From: a virus
Virus record (IMG/VR): IMGVR_UViG_3300042294_001272
Coordinates: 1 to 23,354 of that record
DNA: 23,354 nucleotides
Direction: 5' to 3' (one strand)
The notes below the pieces were generated by a model. It did not search any database, was not told the DNA's origin, and worked only from the letters and a program-made list of their open reading frames with translations. A program made the translations under genes and the position numbers. Shown in pieces: positions 21,367 through 23,354 of this stretch (positions are counted from its first letter, which is position 1; the number at the start of each line of letters is the position of its first letter).

Positions 21367-22335
21367 ATGTCAGTACAAATCCAAAACGCAGCACGTCGCA
21401 AGGCACCATGGATCAGCACAGCAACATGGGTAAATTCAAGTGACGAGCAAATCTCTGCAGCTCAAGTTCTTGAGAATGCAAATCTTGATTGGGAAGTTCA
21501 ACACACTCCACTTTCAACTACAGCAATTAACAATGACGGTGTGACAGTCGTCAAACTCGAAGACAAAGTTGCTACAACTCGTGTTAACAAGGACGGATCA
21601 GCTTCTGTTCTAGGTATCACTTCTCCTACATACACAATTGTCCAGAATAACGACATCGTCAACATTGTGGATTCTGTTATGTACGAAGCTGGTGCAATTT
21701 ATCAGTCAGCTGGTGAACTACGCGGTGGCAAGAAGATCTTCATGGCTGCAAAGCTTCCAGACACTTTAGATCTTACTCTCAAGAATATCGATCCAATCGA
21801 ATCATTCTTAGTTGCTTCAAATACTCACGATGGAACAGATTCACTTCGCTTTGAAATCAAGTATCTTCGCTTGATCTGCACAAACGGAATGACTCGCTGG
21901 ACAAATGCTTCTTCTATCTCTTTCCGCCATTCAGCTCGTATGAGTGTAAAGATCGAAGATGTTCGTGAGACTCTAGGAGTTGTTCTTAAGTCAAATCAAG
22001 AGTTCAACCTTCTATCTTCTGCTCTTCTTGAGAAGAAAGTTGCTAACTCTGACTTCTGGTCAATTGTCAAAGATGTTCTTCCATTAGATGAAAACAACAT
22101 GACTGAGCGTCAACAGAACAATGTTCGTGAGCGTCAACAGACTCTCCTAGGTATCTGGAACGGACCAACTCAGGAAAACATCAAGGGAACTGCATGGGGA
22201 ATTGTTAATGCTTTCACAGAGTACGAACAATGGACCCGCACAACTCGTTCAGCTAATGATTTTGCGGCTGGTGAGCGATTCATGATGAATCAAGGAACAT
22301 CTCTCTCAGATCGAGTCTTGGAGATGGTTCGCTAA
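21367..22335 (+). CDS. DUF932 family phage/plasmid-like protein
   Basis: The protein has 322 residues from ATG at 21367, chosen for the CCAGGAGG site before it. It matches the DUF932 / phage-plasmid-like family: WEVQHTPLSTTAINNDGVTV, then LGITSPTYTIVQNNDIVNIV, GGKKIFMAAKLP, SFLVASNTHDGTDSLRFEIK, LICTNGMTRW and a C-terminal GTAWGIVNAFTEYEQWTR. Members are frequent in actinophages and on plasmids but the function is not established. Compared with its neighbours the gene uses more G/C-ending codons (AAG, CTC, ATC, CGC), suggesting selection for strong expression. It is followed at once by a strong terminator and is released from its upstream partner by the ribozyme. Confidence 0.9.
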   Translation: MSVQIQNAARRKAPWISTATWVNSSDEQISAAQVLENANLDWEVQHTPLSTTAINNDGVTVVKLEDKVATTRVNKDGSASVLGITSPTYTIVQNNDIVNIVDSVMYEAGAIYQSAGELRGGKKIFMAAKLPDTLDLTLKNIDPIESFLVASNTHDGTDSLRFEIKYLRLICTNGMTRWTNASSISFRHSARMSVKIEDVRETLGVVLKSNQEFNLLSSALLEKKVANSDFWSIVKDVLPLDENNMTERQQNNVRERQQTLLGIWNGPTQENIKGTAWGIVNAFTEYEQWTRTTRSANDFAAGERFMMNQGTSLSDRVLEMVR

Positions 22336-22345
22336 GACAAAAAGA

Positions 22346-22381
22346 AAAAGGCCCCTGCCGAAAGGCAGGGGCTTCTTTTTT
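22346..22381. terminator. Strong bidirectional intrinsic terminator
   Basis: A perfect 9-bp stem GCCCCTGCC/GGCAGGGGC (22351-22359 and 22364-22372) closed by GAAA is followed by TTCTTTTTTT on the plus strand. On the minus strand the hairpin is followed by CTTTTTC, so it can also stop the convergent operon. It sits 15 bases after the DUF932 stop and 6 bases from the stop of the convergent Ntn hydrolase. Confidence 0.95.
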
Positions 22382-22387
22382 GTTATT

Positions 22388-22984
22388 TTAATCTAAGAAT
22401 GCAATGTGATTCTTTCCAGCTTTTGTTTGTAATGCTACTTGTACTTGTCCACCACTATTGATATCGAATCGAATTGCTATTTTGACCGCTTGTTCTAAGA
22501 TCTCAATTGCATCTTCATATTCATCTGCTTCATCAATTCCTAATGCATGAGCAGCTCCTAGAGCAATTGCTGCACCTGTTCCTGTGCAATAAACTTTATC
22601 TTTTGTCTTTTCTAATCCATATACTTCATCTATAAAGTACAAAGTTCCTTGGACGGCAACTATGAAATCATTCTCAAATGATGATGGAAAGCCTTCAGAT
22701 TTAATGTCATAACCTGATATTCCAAAGGTTTTACGCAGATTTGGCACAAACTGAGTCACCATAAACTTATCCAGATTCTTTGATCTTGGAGGTGCTGGTG
22801 GATTAAAAGCATGTTGGATCAGATTCATGCCTCGGACTAAACCTGCAGCAGAAACTAAATATTTGCCATTTTCTGCAATTTTGCCCATAGGAGAACAATC
22901 AGCTCTCATGTCATAACCAGTAGTTTGCGTATCTGCAGCAATGATGCAATAGTCATCATGTTGATATGCAATGAGTGTTGTCAT
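22388..22984 (-). CDS. Proteasome beta/HslV-like Ntn hydrolase
   Basis: The protein has 198 residues from ATG at 22984, chosen because GGAGG lies before it and a TAATG junction joins it to the upstream gene. After Met removal it begins TTLIAYQHDDYCIIAADTQTT, so Thr1 is exposed as nucleophile and Asp17 is in place. A Lys near 34 (MGKIAENGKYLVSAAG) corresponds to Lys33 of proteasome subunits, with one residue inserted. VYCTGTGAAIALGAAHALG continues the Ntn fold. HslV is about 175 residues and proteasome beta about 200-240 after processing, so it is close to both. No propeptide is present, as in HslV. It may self-assemble into a protease; the partner ATPase is not in this window. Confidence 0.85.
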   Translation of the reverse strand: MTTLIAYQHDDYCIIAADTQTTGYDMRADCSPMGKIAENGKYLVSAAGLVRGMNLIQHAFNPPAPPRSKNLDKFMVTQFVPNLRKTFGISGYDIKSEGFPSSFENDFIVAVQGTLYFIDEVYGLEKTKDKVYCTGTGAAIALGAAHALGIDEADEYEDAIEILEQAVKIAIRFDINSGGQVQVALQTKAGKNHIAFLD

Positions 22985-23250
22985 TATTCCTCCGTAGCCA
23001 GTTCTCCGCCAATAGCCATATAAGCTGCTCCATCTACCCAACCATCTAATTTCTCAGGTGATTGGACTAATCTAGCAACTTTGACTTGATTCATGCACAA
23101 TGCAACTTGCCAAGGTTCTACGGTAATGCCTAAAACTACACTCCAAAGCTTTGCAATGCGGTCATGGTTCTCTTGTGGAGTTCCATAATCTGCTTGCCTA
23201 TCGTTATAAATTAAACGTGTTGCTTCGTCTAAGATCTCTTTGCGATTCAT
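22984..23250 (-). CDS. DUF6378-like phage protein
   Basis: The protein has 88 residues from ATG at 23250, supported by TAATG overlaps at both ends. It contains RKEILDEATRLIYNDRQADY, ENHDRIAKLWSVVLG, ALCMNQVKVARLVQSPEKLD and WVDGAAYMAIGGELA. The pattern (DR..dYG.p.enh.ria.lWs..lg ... vKiaRl..sp.k.DswvDiagY.alg.el) is that of a widespread all-helical phage family annotated DUF6378. Function is not established; acidic and Arg residues suggest a nucleotide-related enzyme, but that is speculation. Confidence 0.8.
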   Translation of the reverse strand: MNRKEILDEATRLIYNDRQADYGTPQENHDRIAKLWSVVLGITVEPWQVALCMNQVKVARLVQSPEKLDGWVDGAAYMAIGGELATEE

Positions 23251-23354
23251 TAGTCTAGCCAAACTTGATAACAAGCAGTGACACGACCTCGTTCGGGATC
23301 AATGAAGTGGAGTCTTTGAGAAGGAACACCTGAGGCGGCCATAGAGTCGCGCGC
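23250..23354 (-). CDS. C-terminal part of a gene cut by the right window edge
   Basis: The frame is open from the right edge to TAA at 23250-23252, which overlaps the ATG of the DUF6378-like gene (TAATG). It includes an internal ATG, after which it reads MAASGVPSQRLHFIDPERGR and ends YQVWLD. The gene may begin at that ATG (30 residues) or beyond the edge. Too little is present for identification; the stop-start junction is the only support that it is translated. Confidence 0.4.
   Translation of the reverse strand, partial: ARDSMAASGVPSQRLHFIDPERGRVTACYQVWLD

Overview
The window is a piece of a tailed double-stranded DNA phage genome, AT-rich by eye (about 40% G+C), that most likely infects an actinobacterium. 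The phage assignment rests on a terminase pair, HNH nucleases, a tail fibre module and a DNA replication/recombination block. The actinobacterial host is inferred from a WhiB-type Fe-S regulator, a proteasome-beta/HslV-like Ntn hydrolase and the actinophage character of several small genes. A low-G+C host such as a freshwater planktonic actinobacterium would fit, but this is inference. No integrase, tRNA or CRISPR array was seen. Genes are tightly packed, with many 1-8 base start/stop overlaps (ATGA, GTGA, TGATG, TAATG), and all lie on the minus strand except two near the right end.

Read in the direction of transcription (right to left), the minus-strand layout is as follows. 23354-22388: an edge-truncated gene, a DUF6378-like protein and a proteasome-like Ntn hydrolase, facing a bidirectional terminator. 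20704-19141: small zinc-ribbon, membrane and helix-turn-helix (HTH) genes. 19056-16983: a secreted lysozyme-like protein, a conserved phage protein, a Cas4/RecB-like exonuclease and an ERF-like annealing protein. 16986-11928: a nucleotide and base-modification cassette with dCMP deaminase, MazG/dCTPase-like enzyme, SGNH hydrolase, an alpha-helical enzyme resembling hypermodification proteins, a PLP fold-type-II enzyme, a small dNMP kinase and a ThyA-superfamily enzyme carrying Asp where thymidylate synthases carry Asn. 11935-8592: zinc ribbons, two HNH nucleases, a PD-(D/E)XK protein, WhiB, SSB and an HTH protein. 8445-6468: terminase small and large subunits. 6459-1180: a membrane peptide and a virion fibre module (BppU-like, collagen-like, Mtd-N-like, two glycine-rich proteins). 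1159-1: a GT-B glycosyltransferase and the start of a possible portal gene.

The cassette at 11928-16986 resembles the T4 hydroxymethyl-dCMP route: an all-alpha dCTPase/dUTPase-like enzyme, a dCMP-type ThyA homologue and a dNMP kinase. It is followed by enzymes of the kind phages use to build amino-acid-derived adducts on hydroxymethylated bases. I infer that the virion DNA carries a modified, perhaps hypermodified, pyrimidine. The SGNH hydrolase is the least expected partner.

The second notable feature is a 55-nt hammerhead ribozyme (type II, open at stem II) at 21285-21339, between the two plus-strand genes. It starts right after the stop codon of the first gene and ends 27 nt before the start codon of the second, a DUF932 protein. 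Its catalytic CTGATGA strand can instead fold into a hairpin that abuts the ribosome binding site of the DUF932 gene. That hairpin plus CGCCAGGAG arrangement recurs in two other leaders nearby, and the core 10-mer AACCGCCAGG occurs six times exactly within about 4 kb.
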